In this document: piece after piece, positions 15,266-23,995 of the stretch
Position numbering within the stretch: the stretch's first letter is position 1
Layout: each line of letters starts with the position of its first letter
DNA from: Abiotrophia sp. HMSC24B09
Lineage (GTDB): Bacteria > Bacillota > Bacilli > Lactobacillales > Aerococcaceae
Direction of reading: 5' to 3'
Assembly: GCF_001815865.1 (NCBI RefSeq)
Contig: NZ_KV822210.1
Location: 212,343-268,488, forward strand
Length of the DNA: 56,146 nucleotides
Position numbers and translations under genes: made by a program
The notes under the pieces: model-generated
What the model was told of the DNA's origin: nothing
The model's input: the letters and a program-made list of their open reading frames with translations, nothing else
Databases searched by the model: none

Positions 15266-16267
15266 ATGCAAAAATGGATGAAAAAATTCGCGGCCCTGCT
15301 TGCCGGCCTATCTTTGGCTGGGACGACATTACCAAGCATAGCCGCTCAAACAGGTGATGACAACAAGGTAGACCTGATTTTAGACTGGGTACCTAACACC
15401 AACCATACCGGCCTTTACGTCGCCCAAGCCAAGGGCTACTTCAAGGAAGTGGGCGTGGAAGTCGACATCAAACGTCCACCTGAAGGCTCAACCACGGAAT
15501 TAGTGGGGTTAGGTAAGGCTGCCTTCGGGATTGCCTTCCAAGATTCTTTGGCTAAGCGATTTGCGGGTGGCTTGCCAGTAACGGCGGTAGCGGCTATTAT
15601 TGAACACAACACCTCCGGTATTATTGCTAAGGAAGAAGCCGGCATCAAGGATCCTAAGGGTCTGGAAGGTCACAAGTACGGCACTTGGAATGACCCAATT
15701 GAGTTGAAGATGATGGAATACATGACTAAGAAGGCCGGCGGGGACTTCTCCAAGGCTAGCCTAGTCCCAAATGATGGCGATAACTCCATTATCGGTTTAG
15801 CCAATAACCAATTCGATGCAGCCTGGGTTTACTATGCCTGGGACGGGATTTTGGCAGGCTTCCAGAAGGTGTCCACCACCTTCTTCCAAATTCGGGACAT
15901 CGCGCCAGAATTGGACTTCTACTCACCGGTCATCATCGCCAATAATGACTACCTCAAGGCACACCCAGATCAAGCCAAGAAGGTCTTGGCTGCCATCAAG
16001 AAGGGCTACCAATATGCTATGGAACATCCAGAAGAAGCGGCTGACATTCTGATTGAAGCAGCCCCAGAATTGAAGGACCAACGTGATTTCGTCTTGGCTT
16101 CCCAAAAATGGTTGAGCGAGCGTTATGCTAACGATCCAGCCAAATGGGGCCAGTTCGATCCAGCTCGTTGGAATGCCTTCTATCAATGGCTCTACGACAA
16201 CAAACTGGTCGAAAGCGACCTAACTAAGGGCCAATACTTTAGCAATGACTATTTAGGAGCGGAGTAA
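15266..16267 (+). CDS. thiY: Thiamine-pyrimidine precursor ABC transporter substrate-binding protein (ThiY-like)
   Basis: A 333-residue exported receptor of the NMT1/THI5-like family. The signal peptide covers residues 1-27 with a likely cut after IAA; LDWVPNTNHTGLYVAQAKGYF is the hallmark opening of ThiY-type receptors, and WVYYAWDG is a ligand pocket stretch. The substrate is expected to be formylaminopyrimidine or hydroxymethylpyrimidine because of the TPP riboswitch. Like LivJ and PstS in this window it lacks a lipobox cysteine. It starts 22 bases after the permease. Confidence 0.88.
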   Translation: MQKWMKKFAALLAGLSLAGTTLPSIAAQTGDDNKVDLILDWVPNTNHTGLYVAQAKGYFKEVGVEVDIKRPPEGSTTELVGLGKAAFGIAFQDSLAKRFAGGLPVTAVAAIIEHNTSGIIAKEEAGIKDPKGLEGHKYGTWNDPIELKMMEYMTKKAGGDFSKASLVPNDGDNSIIGLANNQFDAAWVYYAWDGILAGFQKVSTTFFQIRDIAPELDFYSPVIIANNDYLKAHPDQAKKVLAAIKKGYQYAMEHPEEAADILIEAAPELKDQRDFVLASQKWLSERYANDPAKWGQFDPARWNAFYQWLYDNKLVESDLTKGQYFSNDYLGAE

Positions 16268-16268
16268 G

Positions 16269-17024
16269 GTGCTAGAAATTCGGGATTTAGCTTACGGCTA
16301 CGACCAGCAAATGGTCATCCAAGATGTGAATCTTCAGGTGGCAGCGGGCCAAACCGTGGCTATCCTGGGTCGAAGCGGGGTCGGTAAGACCACACTCTTT
16401 AATTTAATTGCCGGTATCTTGCCGGTCCAATCGGGCTCTATCAGCTTGGGGGGACAGCCTCTGGCACCCGGTCAGGTCAGCTATATGCTGCAAAAGGACA
16501 TGCTTTTCGAGCATTTGACCTTGGTGGACAATGTGGCCCTGCCCCTAGTGGTGTCTGGGGTCAAGAAGTTCCAGGCCCGCGCCGAGGCCAAGCAGCTACT
16601 GGAAGAATTCAAGCTAGCGCCTTGGGCCCAACACTATCCTAAGTCCCTGTCAGGGGGCATGCGCCAGCGAGCGGCTTTCCTGCGGACGGCCTGCTTCAAG
16701 CGCCAATGGGTCCTCTTGGATGAGGCCTTTGGCGCCTTGGATGCGGTGACCCGGCGCCAGCTACATCAGTGGTTCCTTCACTACAAGCAGCAGATGGGTT
16801 GGTCCACCTTGCTCATCACCCACGATGTGGATGAAGCCCTGATTTTGGCTGACAAGGTCTACGTCATGGGCGGTAAGCCAGGGACCCTACAAGCGGTTCA
16901 TGACATTCAACTGGATAAGTCAGACTTTGAAGCCATTGGCTTTAGTCCAGAATTTCTTCATTACAAACGCCAACTACTCGATGATTTAGAAAAAGGAGTG
17001 CTGCCAGAAGATGCCCTTATTTAA
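16269..17024 (+). CDS. thiZ: Thiamine-pyrimidine precursor ABC transporter ATP-binding protein (ThiZ-like)
   Basis: A 251-residue ATPase of the nitrate/taurine/ThiZ class. Walker A is GRSGVGKTT, the signature LSGGMRQRAAF, Walker B WVLLDEAFGALD and the switch histidine in LLITHDVDEA. The start codon is GTG two bases after the ThiY stop, with GGAGCGGAG upstream. Its last 14 bases overlap the amidase gene, whose AAAGGAG is inside thiZ, so the amidase belongs to the same riboswitch-controlled operon. Confidence 0.88.
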   Translation: MLEIRDLAYGYDQQMVIQDVNLQVAAGQTVAILGRSGVGKTTLFNLIAGILPVQSGSISLGGQPLAPGQVSYMLQKDMLFEHLTLVDNVALPLVVSGVKKFQARAEAKQLLEEFKLAPWAQHYPKSLSGGMRQRAAFLRTACFKRQWVLLDEAFGALDAVTRRQLHQWFLHYKQQMGWSTLLITHDVDEALILADKVYVMGGKPGTLQAVHDIQLDKSDFEAIGFSPEFLHYKRQLLDDLEKGVLPEDALI

Positions 17025-18504
17025 GCAAGATGCGACTTACTATGCGCAAGAAGTCAAGGCCGGTCGTTTGACGGCCAGCCAATTGGTGGACTGGGCCCTC
17101 GAAAATATCCAGGCTCTCAATCCTAGCCTACATGCAGTGGCTCATGTCCAAGCCGACAGTGCGCGGGCCCAAGCTCAGGCTCATGACCAACTCTGGCGTC
17201 AGCTGTCAGAGCCAGAACGTCAGGAATTGCCTGCCTTCTTTGGGGTGCCTATTCTGCTCAAGGACTTGGGTCAGCTCCAAGCTGGGGAGCCTTCCTATGC
17301 GGGCGCCCAGCTTATGGCCGACTATGTAGCCAAGCAGACTTCTTATTTCGTAGAACGCATCCAGGCTTTGGGCTTTATCGTGGTAGGCCGGTCCAATGTG
17401 CCGGAATTTGGCTTTAAGAATATTAGCGATGCCCAGTTTACCGGAGCAGTCAGCTATCCCGGGGATCTAACCCGCAACGCGGGCGGGTCCAGTGGTGGGG
17501 CGGCGGCTGCGCTCAAGGCTGGTATGGTGCCAATTGTCACAGCTAGTGATGGCGGGGGATCTATCCGAATTCCCGCCAGCTTCTGTGGTCTGATTGGCCT
17601 CAAGCCTTCCCGTGGCCGGGTGCCGGTTGGCCCTGACGGCTACCGGGGCTGGCAGGGGGCATCGGTACATTTTGCTTTGACCAAGTCGGTCCGGGATACC
17701 TGGACCTTATTGGAGGGGCTGCAGGTGGAACAGTGGAGTGCGCCTTACATGGTGCCTCAAATGAGTCCTGGGCCCCTGACCTTGCCTCAGCGTCCGCTCA
17801 GAATCGCCTATCTGCTGGATTCGCCCCTAACACCTCAAGTTCGCTTAGATGTGGCCAACTTGTTGCGCCAGACGGTAGAACGATTGGCAAGCATGGGTCA
17901 TGAGCTCGTCCCAGTTGACTTCCCAGTGGATGTCATAGCGGCGGCGCGTGATTATACCACCATGAATGCCGTTGAGACGGTTGCCATGATGCGAGGATTT
18001 GAGGCTAGTCTGGGTCGCGCTTTGACGCCAGACGATATGGAGCCAATGACCTGGGGCATCTACCAGGCCGGCTTGCCTTGGGATGCTGCCGATTACAGCC
18101 AGTTGCTGGGTCGTTGGGATCAGCTAGCGGCTGATTTAGAGAATTTCTTCCAGGACTATGATTTACTTTTGACGCCTGGGACCAACGGGCCGGCGCCCTT
18201 GCATGGGAGCTTTGCGGCTTCGGCGGAGATGGCTCAGCGCCTCTTGAATCAGGAGGGCTTAGCCAAAGAGGCTCGCACCGACCTCATTATGGAGCGTTGG
18301 CAGGATAGTTGGGCTTATACGCCTTGGACCTTCCTCCAAAACCTGGCTGGTCAACCGGCCATCATGTTGCCTCTGGGCAAATCGTCAGAAGGCCTACCGC
18401 TGGGTGTCCAGCTTTGGGCCGGCAAGGGCCAGGAACGGGTCCTCTGCCAGTTGGCGGCTGCCTTTGAAGCAGCAGGTGTCCTAGAGACAGAAATTATCGA
18501 ATAG
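17011..18504 (+). CDS. Amidase (amidase signature family)
   Basis: A 497-residue cytoplasmic enzyme of the GatA-like amidase signature family that hydrolyses a carboxamide bond. The Ser-Ser-Lys triad is visible: Lys84 in ILLKDLG, Ser160/161 in NAGGSSGG and the nucleophile Ser184 in [10 protein letters not shown]. It is not GatA of the tRNA amidotransferase, as gatC and gatB are absent and its setting is a thiamine operon. By position it replaces YlmB, the amidohydrolase that deformylates imported formylaminopyrimidine. I infer that it may process the imported pyrimidine, but general amidases have many substrates. Confidence 0.85.
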   Translation: MPLFKQDATYYAQEVKAGRLTASQLVDWALENIQALNPSLHAVAHVQADSARAQAQAHDQLWRQLSEPERQELPAFFGVPILLKDLGQLQAGEPSYAGAQLMADYVAKQTSYFVERIQALGFIVVGRSNVPEFGFKNISDAQFTGAVSYPGDLTRNAGGSSGGAAAALKAGMVPIVTASDGGGSIRIPASFCGLIGLKPSRGRVPVGPDGYRGWQGASVHFALTKSVRDTWTLLEGLQVEQWSAPYMVPQMSPGPLTLPQRPLRIAYLLDSPLTPQVRLDVANLLRQTVERLASMGHELVPVDFPVDVIAAARDYTTMNAVETVAMMRGFEASLGRALTPDDMEPMTWGIYQAGLPWDAADYSQLLGRWDQLAADLENFFQDYDLLLTPGTNGPAPLHGSFAASAEMAQRLLNQEGLAKEARTDLIMERWQDSWAYTPWTFLQNLAGQPAIMLPLGKSSEGLPLGVQLWAGKGQERVLCQLAAAFEAAGVLETEIIE

Positions 18505-18513
18505 ACAGCTCCG

Positions 18514-18541
18514 AGGCTGGGACGAGTTCCCAGCCTTTTCT
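18514..18541 (+). terminator. Terminator of the thi operon
   Basis: AGGCTGGGA and TCCCAGCCT form a perfect 9-bp stem with a 5-base loop, followed by TTTTCTT. Confidence 0.88.
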
Positions 18542-18553
18542 TATGGCTTTGTC

Positions 18554-18583
18554 TTGGGTCCCAGCAAATCCCTGTGCTATAAT
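18554..18583 (+). promoter_or_regulatory. Promoter of the M24 peptidase gene
   Basis: TTGGGT (18554-18559) and consensus TATAAT (18578-18583) at 18-base spacing, 30 bases before the gene. Confidence 0.6.
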
Positions 18584-18613
18584 AGAAGGGAAAGAAGAAG
18601 GGAGCGCGTATAC

Positions 18614-19708
18614 ATGCAAGCTGAACGATTAGAAGCCCTAGTTCAGGGCATCAAGGCGACGGGGATTGCCCAACAATTAGTGACTGACCCATCAAGTATT
18701 GCTTATTTGATTGGCTATGAGACCCAGCCGGGAGAGCGGCTCTTGCTGCTCAAGGTAGCAGCTGACGGTCGTCATCAACTCTATCTCAACCAACTCTTCC
18801 CGCTAGCGAGTGGCTTGGAGCACGACATAGAAGTGGTGACCTATCGTGATGGGGAGCCAGTCATCAGCTGGTTGGCCCAAAGTCTGGCACCCGGCAAAAC
18901 GGGGATTGATAAGGTTTGGCCAAGTCATTTTCTCTTGGATTTGATGGCGGAGCGTCAAGATTTGCAGCCGGTGAATGCTGCTTATTTGGTGGATGACCTG
19001 CGGGCCATCAAGTCACCTGAGGAGCAAGAACTCATGCGAGAGGCGTCTGCCCTTAATGATCAAGCCACCCTAGCCCTGATAAACTTGGTGGCGGATGGCT
19101 TACCAGAATCTGAAATGGTCAGCGAATTGGCCGGCATCTATCAGCGTTTGGGCTGCCAAGGCTTCTCCTTTGAACCCATTATTGCCTACGGGGCCAATGG
19201 GGCGGATCCCCACCACGAAACTAATGACGACCGCCCTCAACCGGGTGATTCAGTGGTGATTGACATCGGCTCTTCTTACAAGGGCTACTGTTCGGATATG
19301 ACCCGGACCGTCTTCTACGGGGAGCCGGATGAGGAGTCTCGGCGGGTCTATGAGACCGTACGTCAGGCACAAGAATCGGCCATTAAGGCAGTCCGTCCAG
19401 GTGTGACCTTTGCTAGCATTGACCGGGCGGCGCGCCAGGTCATTGAGGAGGCTGGCTACGGGGAATACTTCACCCACCGGACCGGCCACTTCATCGGACG
19501 AGAAGTCCACGAAGCAGGCGATGTTTCCGAGTTCAACCAAGCTCAGGCCCAAGTCGGCCAAATCTTCTCCATCGAGCCAGGTATCTACCTGCCAGGTAAG
19601 GTAGGGGTGCGGATTGAAGACTTAGTCTTGGTGACAGAGACCGGTTGCCAAGTTCTCAACCAAGTCAGCAAGGATCTGATTGTGGTAGAACCACACTTGA
19701 AATTCTAA
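18614..19708 (+). CDS. M24 family metallopeptidase (Xaa-Pro aminopeptidase or dipeptidase)
   Basis: A 364-residue cytosolic enzyme with a creatinase-like N-domain and a pita-bread catalytic domain. The metal ligands are seen in order: the Asp residues in VVIDIGS and CSDMTRT, His in THRTGHF, Glu in SIEPGIYLP and Glu in VRIEDLV. It probably removes residues next to proline. GAAGGGAG precedes the ATG at 18614; the longer upstream frame runs through the promoter and is rejected. Its last 36 bases are one copy of a direct repeat whose second copy lies 3 kb downstream next to the original terminator, so something has inserted exactly at its 3' end without damaging it. Confidence 0.9.
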   Translation: MQAERLEALVQGIKATGIAQQLVTDPSSIAYLIGYETQPGERLLLLKVAADGRHQLYLNQLFPLASGLEHDIEVVTYRDGEPVISWLAQSLAPGKTGIDKVWPSHFLLDLMAERQDLQPVNAAYLVDDLRAIKSPEEQELMREASALNDQATLALINLVADGLPESEMVSELAGIYQRLGCQGFSFEPIIAYGANGADPHHETNDDRPQPGDSVVIDIGSSYKGYCSDMTRTVFYGEPDEESRRVYETVRQAQESAIKAVRPGVTFASIDRAARQVIEEAGYGEYFTHRTGHFIGREVHEAGDVSEFNQAQAQVGQIFSIEPGIYLPGKVGVRIEDLVLVTETGCQVLNQVSKDLIVVEPHLKF

Positions 19709-19709
19709 T
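19674..19709 (+). repeat. 36-bp direct repeat, left copy (end of the M24 peptidase gene)
   Basis: These bases encode the last residues and stop of the peptidase. They recur at 22727-22762 with a single mismatch (G to A at position 11). Within it GTGGTAGAACCAC is a perfect inverted repeat with a 3-base centre. The pair looks like attL and attR of an integration event at the gene 3' end. Confidence 0.92.
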
Positions 19710-19862
19710 ATAGTAGTATTCGCCCTTGAATTCAAAATGTAAACGAGAATATGCGAAGAGCTATCGGCTTACCTTTGAGTTCAGTGATTATACTTAATAG
19801 ATATAAAGTGAATTTAGTTATGCTATTTTTAAAGATAAATCTGAAGACAGGGAGAGAATAAG

Positions 19863-22727
19863 ATGAGGTGTCGAATTACTGGCTTTAACCTTCCTATTTT
19901 TGGGCTAAATTGGGAGTACCCAGACAAGACGGATAAACAAGAGCAGTACCAGTTACGCCCAACCAAAAAAATTAGAGTTTTTATAAGTTCGGTATGTGGA
20001 GATAATAAGAAGTTCAATCAAGTTAGAAAAAGACTTAAGAAACTTATTGAAGATACAGGAGTGGCTACAGTATATCTATTTGAGGATGAGGAAGCCTCTA
20101 CGTTGTCTGCAGGAGCTCATTACAAGTTCAATCTTATTGACTGTAATGTATGTATATTTTTAATAGATAACAAAGTAGGAGTAACGCCTGGTGTACAGGA
20201 AGAAATTGATATAGCCAAGAGACATAATATTAAATCGTTTTATTATTTTTGTGATGAAGACTCGGTAGAAAAGACGGAGATAGAAAAAAGCTTGCAAGGG
20301 GCGCAGTTTGCCAAAAGCAAAACAGTTCATAACTTCCAAGATTTGGGCGATGCAGGAGCTAAAGCGTTGATTGAAGATCTTATTACTGTATACCTCATCT
20401 ATTGTAAAGATGAACATCCACTTGATAATCTTAACGAAGAAACTCATATTAGATCAATTGAGCCTTATCGTAGTAATAGGATTTTTATTCCAAGGGCATT
20501 AATTAAAAGTTGCGGGACTTGCGTGAAAACTCTTGGCAATATTATTATAGGGGATTCAGTGTCTTTTGATGATGCGTATGGTGATCTTAGGGTCGATGAG
20601 TGGGGATCTCTGTTTTTAAAGGTGTTATTTAATGGGGAATCAATAAAGAAATTTAACACTGAGCTCTTCCTGGAAGATATAGGTAAGGATAGAGATATAG
20701 AGAGTATAGAACTATTAAAAATTAGATGGAGTGCAATACAAGCATATTTTTTAGGTAATATTGAGGGGTGCATTGGATATATTAAGAAAGCTTTAGAGTT
20801 AGCAAAAAATACTAATCAACCTAAATGGTTAGTAAATGATATTTTGATTGATTTAAGAAATCAGGAATCTTTGTTTGCCCAGCGAAACAATAGGATATTA
20901 GGCGAATCTAAGGCGCAAAAAGAACTATCTAATAGTGAAGAGAGAGTACACTATCCTTGGCTCGATAGAGTTGACGATATTATTCAGCAAAAATACATAA
21001 GAGGGATGTACAAGGGGAAAACGCAGTCTCCCTTTACGGTGACATATGGTAATGAGTTCAATGAATTACTAAAATTAATTACGGAATCTTATATTATCTC
21101 TTTATATAATGGCTCCTTGACACAGATTTTACTTCTTTATGGCAGAGTGAGAGATTTGCAACTGTATTTAAGTGCTGTATATGGGCGATATTCTTCAGAA
21201 CTTTATCTTTTGAAATACGCTATATTTGACTGTGATATTGCATCTTCAGAACGATTATTAAAAGCCTATCCACAACTTTTTAAGTTAATGGGAGATAAAG
21301 ATGCTGATGAGATTCTAAGCTTTTGTTTTAATCAACCAATTAAACATAAGCAGAATGCAAGCATTTTGCTAGGTATGGGTACGGTAGGATATTTTTTAAA
21401 TACCCCGAGCTTTGATGAATACGAAAATTTATGCAAAGAAATCATTGATAAGTGGTTTAGCGAAGATAATAAAACTGTCTTCTTAGGAAAATACATTTTT
21501 AAATACATGGCTGGAATCGCAGAAAGAGTGCCTCATAACTGGATAGCTAATATTTGTGGTAAGTTCATGGAAAAGAAATATCTGTACTGGTATAGAGATT
21601 TGTTTGAGTTTATGGATAGTTATATTGACTTAAATCTGATGGATTATGATGTGGCAATCAAATTTATTCAGCAAATAAATGATATGTTAGAGGATGAAAA
21701 CGCGCTACCTCTGGTTAGAGATACACCTAGCTTTTTATCGCGACTACGAAAGCAAAATCCTAAATTAACAAGCAGTATAGATAAAAAAATATCCGAGCTA
21801 CTACCAAATTTTTATTGTGATAATTATCGAATAGAGACTTCAAGTGAACCACAAATAGATTATGTGTCATATATTCACCAGCTCTTAGACATAATACATA
21901 CCGATATCGAACAACAAGGAAAAGAAGGGATGTTTTACGTTAGAGGAACACGGAGCATTGCAACAATTCAAAATCTGCTAATGAATAATGCTGTTTCATA
22001 TGACAATAAATTACTGTCTAGATTGATAGATGAGTTATCCGATACATTGATATATTCCAAGCAGGGCATAGATATTAAATTAGATGCGATATCTCTTATG
22101 ATGTGCATTGTTGCAAAATACCCTGATATTTATAAAGAAAAGAAGGAAATTTATGATAAGGTATTAGAAAGTGAAGCGGATATTATTGACGTTGATAACA
22201 CATTTATGGATTCAAATATAGGTAAGATTGCTTTGCAAATAGCACTTAGTCTACTGAAATCGGCAATGGGATTTGATAGCTACTCAGATTTTTTTGGGTA
22301 TATGTCACATATTCAAAATGATAAAGCCACAATTATATCTGTAATGAGAGTTGTAGCCAACTATCTAGAAGTAGATAATAGGCTAAGATTTTCAGATAGG
22401 ATCGAGCTCGCTTTGTTTCAAAACGTGTTAATTTGGCTAAACGCAGATTATTTAGATGTTAAGTTTCACGCAGCCAGAGTTCTACTAATGTTAGGTAGAG
22501 GTGTTGATAACAGAGAAATTTTAAATCAAACATTGATTAGACTGGTAGATTATGAAGGGGTAGCTATTAAACGGCATATTCTTTGGAACATGTATAAAGT
22601 GGATGGGATTAATGACAGTACAAAAGAGTATATTTTGTTAAAGTGCCAAAATGACCCATGCTATTTAGTACGCAAAACATGCGAAGAGATGATGGCAAAA
22701 TATCGTTCAGAAACTCATAATATATAA
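19863..22727 (+). CDS. Large protein with DUF4062/TIR-like N-terminus and helical repeat C-terminus; candidate defence protein
   Basis: A 954-residue protein, clearly AT-richer than both flanks. Residues 1-20 carry a PIFGLNWEYP motif. Residues 36-150 look like a DUF4062/TIR-type Rossmann domain: KKIRVFISSV, then LFEDEEAS (73-79), the strand NVCIFLIDN, VQEEIDIAKR (111-120; a possible catalytic Glu) and the strand SFYYFC. The remaining 800 residues are helical, ending in HEAT-like repeats (FHAARVLLMLG, VRKTCEEMMAKY), a usual sensor or scaffold layout. Such fusions often occur in antiphage proteins with NADase activity; that role is inference. GGGAGAG precedes the ATG. No partner gene is present. 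Confidence 0.72.
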   Translation: MRCRITGFNLPIFGLNWEYPDKTDKQEQYQLRPTKKIRVFISSVCGDNKKFNQVRKRLKKLIEDTGVATVYLFEDEEASTLSAGAHYKFNLIDCNVCIFLIDNKVGVTPGVQEEIDIAKRHNIKSFYYFCDEDSVEKTEIEKSLQGAQFAKSKTVHNFQDLGDAGAKALIEDLITVYLIYCKDEHPLDNLNEETHIRSIEPYRSNRIFIPRALIKSCGTCVKTLGNIIIGDSVSFDDAYGDLRVDEWGSLFLKVLFNGESIKKFNTELFLEDIGKDRDIESIELLKIRWSAIQAYFLGNIEGCIGYIKKALELAKNTNQPKWLVNDILIDLRNQESLFAQRNNRILGESKAQKELSNSEERVHYPWLDRVDDIIQQKYIRGMYKGKTQSPFTVTYGNEFNELLKLITESYIISLYNGSLTQILLLYGRVRDLQLYLSAVYGRYSSELYLLKYAIFDCDIASSERLLKAYPQLFKLMGDKDADEILSFCFNQPIKHKQNASILLGMGTVGYFLNTPSFDEYENLCKEIIDKWFSEDNKTVFLGKYIFKYMAGIAERVPHNWIANICGKFMEKKYLYWYRDLFEFMDSYIDLNLMDYDVAIKFIQQINDMLEDENALPLVRDTPSFLSRLRKQNPKLTSSIDKKISELLPNFYCDNYRIETSSEPQIDYVSYIHQLLDIIHTDIEQQGKEGMFYVRGTRSIATIQNLLMNNAVSYDNKLLSRLIDELSDTLIYSKQGIDIKLDAISLMMCIVAKYPDIYKEKKEIYDKVLESEADIIDVDNTFMDSNIGKIALQIALSLLKSAMGFDSYSDFFGYMSHIQNDKATIISVMRVVANYLEVDNRLRFSDRIELALFQNVLIWLNADYLDVKFHAARVLLMLGRGVDNREILNQTLIRLVDYEGVAIKRHILWNMYKVDGINDSTKEYILLKCQNDPCYLVRKTCEEMMAKYRSETHNI

Positions 22728-22762
22728 TCTGATTGTAGTAGAACCACACTTGAAATTCTAAT
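22727..22762 (+). repeat. 36-bp direct repeat, right copy
   Basis: It matches 19674-19709 in 35 of 36 bases. Its first base is the last base of the stop codon of the inserted gene, so the insert is packed tightly against the junction. The single difference weakens one pair of the GTGGT/ACCAC inverted repeat. Confidence 0.92.
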
Positions 22763-22766
22763 CCAT

Positions 22767-22803
22767 AAGTGGCTAGGGCCTAGTGAGCTCTGGCCACTTT
22801 TTA
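22767..22803 (+). terminator. Terminator, originally of the M24 peptidase gene
   Basis: AAGTGGC (22767-22773) pairs with GCCACTT (22793-22799) around a nested inner hairpin, followed by TTTTTA. It follows the right repeat copy by only four bases. Confidence 0.8.
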
Positions 22804-22854
22804 CTTAGCTAGGCGAGTACTTTGACATCAAATCCTAAAAAAAAGTTAACATTA

Positions 22855-22883
22855 CTGACATCATGCGATTTTTAGTGTATAGT
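22855..22883 (+). promoter_or_regulatory. Promoter of the VTT-yidD pair
   Basis: CTGACA (22855-22860) and TATAGT (22878-22883) at 17 bases, with an upstream TG extension. A nested hairpin in the leader pairs ACGGT (22894-22898) with ACCGT (22913-22917) and GTCC with GGAC. Confidence 0.6.
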
Positions 22884-22944
22884 AGACTTGTTGACGGTCT
22901 GTCCAAGGGACAACCGTGAGACATGACTTAAAGGAGTAGACGCT

Positions 22945-23559
22945 ATGAGCAAGCTATCGCTCGAGAAAAAACGGAAACTGATTCAAATTCTCACCGTTGT
23001 GGGTTTGATTCTGACCGTTACGGGCTCAGTCTTTATTGCCAGTTCGCCTTATTTTAAGGAAGGCGGGGGTTTTGGAGAACTGCTTAAAAGTATGGGGATA
23101 TTCGGTCCCTTACTCTTCCTCTTATTACAAATTTCCCAGACAATTTATCCCATTATTCCCGGGGGCTTACACAATGTCATTGGCGACGTAATTTATGGTC
23201 ACTTTGGTGGCTTCCTGCTCAACTGTACGGGCATGGTCATCGGGTCCTGTATCAACTTCTTCCTAGGCAAACGCTTCGGATCGAGTTTCATCAAGGCCTT
23301 CTTGTCAGACAAGCAATACGACCACTATATCGCAAAAATGAATGATGGCCCGGGCTTCCGTCGCTTGCTTAAAATCGGCTTCGTGGCGCCCATTTTCCCG
23401 GACGATATCTTCTGTATGATTACCGGTATGTCCAACATCACCTTCAAGGAATTCGTCAAGATTGTGCTGCTCTACCGGCCAGCTTCTCTCTTCTTCTTCA
23501 CCTTCCTGTCCAGTGAGATTATTCAGTGGCTCTTCCGGACCTTCCTCCAGAAGGGGTGA
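22945..23559 (+). CDS. TVP38/TMEM64 family (VTT domain) membrane protein
   Basis: A 204-residue integral membrane protein with about five helices. The VTT domain pattern is seen at [17 protein letters not shown], followed by the glycine-rich [17 protein letters not shown] and the re-entrant segment [12 protein letters not shown] with its acidic pair. Bacterial members are linked to lipid scrambling or small-molecule transport, but the exact role is unsettled. AAAGGAG precedes the ATG. The yidD gene follows five bases later, so the pair is cotranscribed. Confidence 0.83.
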   Translation: MSKLSLEKKRKLIQILTVVGLILTVTGSVFIASSPYFKEGGGFGELLKSMGIFGPLLFLLLQISQTIYPIIPGGLHNVIGDVIYGHFGGFLLNCTGMVIGSCINFFLGKRFGSSFIKAFLSDKQYDHYIAKMNDGPGFRRLLKIGFVAPIFPDDIFCMITGMSNITFKEFVKIVLLYRPASLFFFTFLSSEIIQWLFRTFLQKG

Positions 23560-23563
23560 TAGG

Positions 23564-23857
23564 ATGTTCCGCTGGCTCTTCATTAAGCTAGTGCGTTTCT
23601 ACCAGTTGGCCCTATCGCCACTGTTTCCGCCTAGTTGCCGCTACAGTCCGACCTGTTCCACCTACACCATCCAAGCCATTGAAAAACACGGCGCCTTCAA
23701 GGGCCTCATCATGGGCTTGGCGCGGATTAGTCGCTGCCATCCCTTTGTAGCAGGGGGCAAGGACCCGGTGCCGGACTACTTTACCTTAAGACGTTCAACC
23801 CTGCCAGATGGCAGTCCTAAGCCCCATCCCAAGGGTTGTTGTCACCACCATCACTAA
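23564..23857 (+). CDS. yidD: Membrane protein insertion efficiency factor YidD
   Basis: A 97-residue peripheral membrane protein that assists YidC/Sec-dependent insertion. The family signature is complete: [19 protein letters not shown] N-terminus with [21 protein letters not shown] and the late RISRCHPF. The ATG at 23564 has GGGGTGATAGG upstream; a longer frame in the previous gene is a shadow. The tail ends in KGCCHHHH, a cysteine and histidine cluster that could bind a metal ion and is not part of the conserved core. A strong terminator follows. Confidence 0.93.
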   Translation: MFRWLFIKLVRFYQLALSPLFPPSCRYSPTCSTYTIQAIEKHGAFKGLIMGLARISRCHPFVAGGKDPVPDYFTLRRSTLPDGSPKPHPKGCCHHHH

Positions 23858-23867
23858 GTTGAAATAT

Positions 23868-23902
23868 TAAGCTAGGACCTCCGGGGCCTAGCTTATTTTT
23901 TG
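23868..23902 (+). terminator. Intrinsic terminator
   Basis: TAAGCTAGG and CCTAGCTTA form a perfect 9-bp stem, followed by a run of seven T. Confidence 0.92.
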
Positions 23903-23995
23903 TGTCGGAAGGGTTTTATGGGGCCAGCCTCTTTTTTTGTAGTCTTGCTTAGGGTATACTAGTACTTGTAAACTTGATGAAAGCGAGGAAATCCT

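Larger units (their letters stand above)
19710..22762 (+). mobile_element. 3-kb single-gene insertion flanked by 36-bp direct repeats
   Basis: Between the two copies lies one AT-rich gene with no integrase, transposase or relaxase. The peptidase is intact on the left, while the right copy precedes a strong terminator that must once have followed the peptidase directly. This geometry fits site-specific integration at a gene 3' end that restores the gene. The recombinase would have to act in trans or have been lost. The sharp fall in GC against both flanks supports transfer. Confidence 0.7.

Noticed and set aside
18554..18613. N-terminal extension of the M24 peptidase
   Set aside because: It contains the promoter -10 element, and a good ribosome binding site precedes the ATG at 18614.
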